This document shows positions 61,571 through 64,000 of a DNA stretch of 64,000 bases, one piece after another. How positions within the stretch are numbered: the stretch's first letter is position 1; the number at the start of each line of letters is the position of its first letter. The notes below the pieces were generated by a model. That model was not told the origin of the DNA. It was given only the letters and a program-made list of their open reading frames with translations, and did not search any database. The position numbers were made by a program, and so were the translations under genes. This DNA comes from Centroberyx gerrardi (lineage: Eukaryota > Chordata > Actinopteri > Beryciformes > Berycidae): contig NC_136004.1 in assembly GCF_048128805.1 (NCBI RefSeq), forward strand, positions 19,380,049-19,444,048, in the 5' to 3' direction.

Positions 61571-64000
61571 TGCACGCACACAGACACAAACACAAGTAAG
61601 TGCACACCCAAACGCACGCGCACAAACAGCCACTAAATCAAATCCTGAATCAGTGGCTCCGAGTCATGGAGACAGTGAGTATCATTGATTTCCCAGAACA
61701 AAAGGATTTCTTTACTTTTTCTCTCTGCTCTCTTCCTCCATTTAGCTTCACACCGTTTTCACCTATCCTTTAACATCCCTGGTAAAGCAGTTGTAGAAGA
61801 TTCTTATATAAACATTTAGACTTATATAACTATGACCAATATTGCCCTTAGCTACTTGCATATACTGTATATGACCACTTCCTTATTGATGGGCATGCTA
61901 TTTATGTTTTCTCTGCTTCACAATATCCATTTCATTTCTACTCCAAACATATGGCATGCCTTATAACAATGCACTATTTAAACGACTTGTAATTCTTAGA
62001 AATAAATGGATTTCTCTGAAAGCCTCTCTACATGTAATCCTCCTCCTCATTTAGTCTTCCGCCTTTATTTTACTAACCTTTCCTCCTCTTCTAGCGCTTA
62101 TTTTTGGCCCTTTCTCAGCTGGGCCAAATATATCCACTCTAATACACCATCCGGCATTTGGTAAAGCATGTATAAATGCACCGCCACAAAGAATAACAAT
62201 GTAGTTAAAGGGGAAAATGGCTGCATCCAAAAATAAGTTTAAACCTAAAAATAAACTTTATCTGCTTGATCACAAACACCCCTCCCAGCTACAGCCACAT
62301 CATCACCCTGTCTCTCCCTCTAGCAGAGGGAGAGACAGAGAGCCCAGTAGTTCCTATGGACAGTTCATCCAAAAATATTTGTTGCACAATGTGCTGCTAA
62401 ATGGTTTCCTGTGTGCTCTGTAACAGTGGCACTCCAAACCTGCTTTGAGACAAGCTGTCGAGTCACTTCAGAGTATAGGCCTAATCTGCTTTCTTATCCT
62501 AATCTTCACATAACACACCAACAGAGAAAATAAGTTAAAATGGAAGTGTGAGGGCAAGTACATGCGGCCTTGATAAGAAAACATCAGAACATTGTCAAAA
62601 GGGCTTCAGATCTCCATTCCAAGTCAGTACAGAGTGCACATGCCAAGTCAGTTAGGTCATGACCATGAACAAAGCAATATCCTGACACAGCCTGATTGTC
62701 CAAGGCGATCAAATTAGCCTCCAAGTTCACCTGATACAAAGTTTGAGTGCAGCTGCCCAAAAACCCTATCAGGATTACGGTCCATCACCACAGCGGCGCA
62801 TTTTCACATTCATAGTCTTCTCGTGTAAAAGAGGCACTTTCCTGATGATTTGGGTTTGGCATCAGAGAGGGCTTCATTGATGGAATGTCTCAGATGTGGC
62901 CCGGCATGGTTGGCTCTGATCTGCTTCTGCCCTCTGGATGACCCCACTCTTCTGGTCAGAAAAGACAGGGCCATGACAGGACAGGAAGATATAAGTGTGT
63001 GTTTGTGTGTGTGTATGTATGCAAGACAGAGAGAGGGAGAAAGGGAAAGAGAGAGACTTGTTGTGACTATTGATATTCTTTAACAAAAAACAACTAAAAA
63101 AAGCATGCAAGAGAAAAAAAAACAAAAAAAAACAAGAACACATGCCAGTGCAGTCCATCCCCAGGCCCAAACACACCCAAGAGAGAGGGGGACTGGGGAG
63201 GGAGACCAGGGAGGGCCAGCTTGGAAAAAGAAAGAACAGACTGTTTTTCACTGATAGGATCTGGGGATAATTACACTGATCATCGAGTCATCTCTATCAG
63301 ATTCTGTCAGATAAAAGGCTTCTACCTCTCATCTGTGGCTTCACACAAAATGGGTGTAATAATTACAAATCAGATTCTCACTCTATCCCCCCCTCCCCCC
63401 TTTCCACACTTCCCCCTCTCTCCTCCTTCCAGAGTTCTTGCTATCAGCCATTCTTCATCTTTCCCTGACAGCCATGATGTTTTATTAACTACAAGGATAC
63501 GAGACACTTGAGCTGGGCTGTCCAGTTGGAAGGGATTGCAGTAAGCTCTACCTGGGCGAGAGGCAGGATCCACGCAGCTATGGTTGTCTGAATTTCACAG
63601 TTTGAAGCTCAACTCGAAAACACACACACACACGCGCATGACACACACACGCATACAAATATGTGCATGCTTGTGAACACAAACCTGCAAAGCTATATTG
63701 GGAGAGACTTCTCAAAATATAATTACAAACACAATGATGCAACCTGATGTCTTACGCAACTGGTCAATTTGTTAATTGATTCATGAGCTGGTCCAAAAAT
63801 ACTCAGGAAGGTTTGCAGCCCTTATGCAATACTTGAGAATAGATTGTGCAAACATATGTTAATGTGTCACTGTGTGTGTTGCTGCAAATTCAAACATCAG
63901 GATTCTCCAAAGGCAGCACTGATACTGAACAAAGGACGCTTGTTTGATCAGCACAGAACCACTGGCCCATAACATCCTCTTAGCATCATATTAAAATTGC

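Larger units (their letters stand above)
58260..64000. other. Non-coding region upstream of gpat2
   Basis: No coding exon is supportable on either strand. A minus-strand acceptor-like TTGGTAG at about 58260 suggests the gpat2 coding exon 1 continues into a short 5' untranslated part, with leader exons farther upstream. The rest holds CA, TG and CT microsatellites, two hAT-like repeat starts near 60.6-60.8 kb, and otherwise featureless AT-rich sequence. Confidence 0.5.

Overview
The window is nuclear DNA of a ray-finned (teleost) fish, most likely a percomorph. The evidence is intron-rich vertebrate genes with GT-AG splice sites, very dense (CA)n and (GA)n microsatellites, and many short fish-type DNA transposons and LINE tails. 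I read it by eye and by splice-phase bookkeeping. Gene names rest on recognising conserved protein motifs, not on a search. The species is not identifiable from what I see.

Layout: 1-11.4 kb is non-coding and microsatellite-rich, with one 200-N assembly gap (2036-2235) that looks false. pcna (minus strand, 11928-14248, six exons, 260 aa) follows. Next is an M17 leucyl-aminopeptidase-family gene resembling C. elegans W07G4.4 (minus, 15838-22244, 16 coding exons, 517 aa). Divergent from it, across about 1 kb, is fahd2a (plus, 24042-27813, seven coding exons, 320 aa). Convergent with fahd2a is gpat2, a glycerol-3-phosphate acyltransferase 2 gene (minus, 29671-58229, 22 coding exons, 780 aa). From 58.3 to 64 kb I see only non-coding, microsatellite-rich sequence. 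All four reconstructed reading frames are open, and every exon junction I placed is phase-consistent.

The introns hold many mobile elements. The most notable is a complete 5.1-kb hAT DNA transposon (52313-57433) in gpat2 intron 1. It has a perfect 8-bp target duplication, matching terminal repeats, arrays of subterminal repeats, and an uninterrupted three-exon BED-finger/hAT transposase of 711 aa with all expected catalytic residues. A TA-flanked mariner-type MITE is nested in the second intron of that transposase. Other elements are a 5'-truncated LINE, a Tc1 transposase relic, several hAT MITEs with 8-bp duplications, and long palindromes.

Functionally the four host genes do not form one pathway: replication clamp, cytosolic-type peptidase, mitochondrial-type FAH hydrolase, and GPAT2. 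GPAT2 is the most interesting. Three of its four acyltransferase motifs are degenerate, including loss of the HX4D histidine. This fits the known catalysis-independent role of mammalian GPAT2 in piRNA biogenesis, and here that gene itself carries a potentially active transposon.
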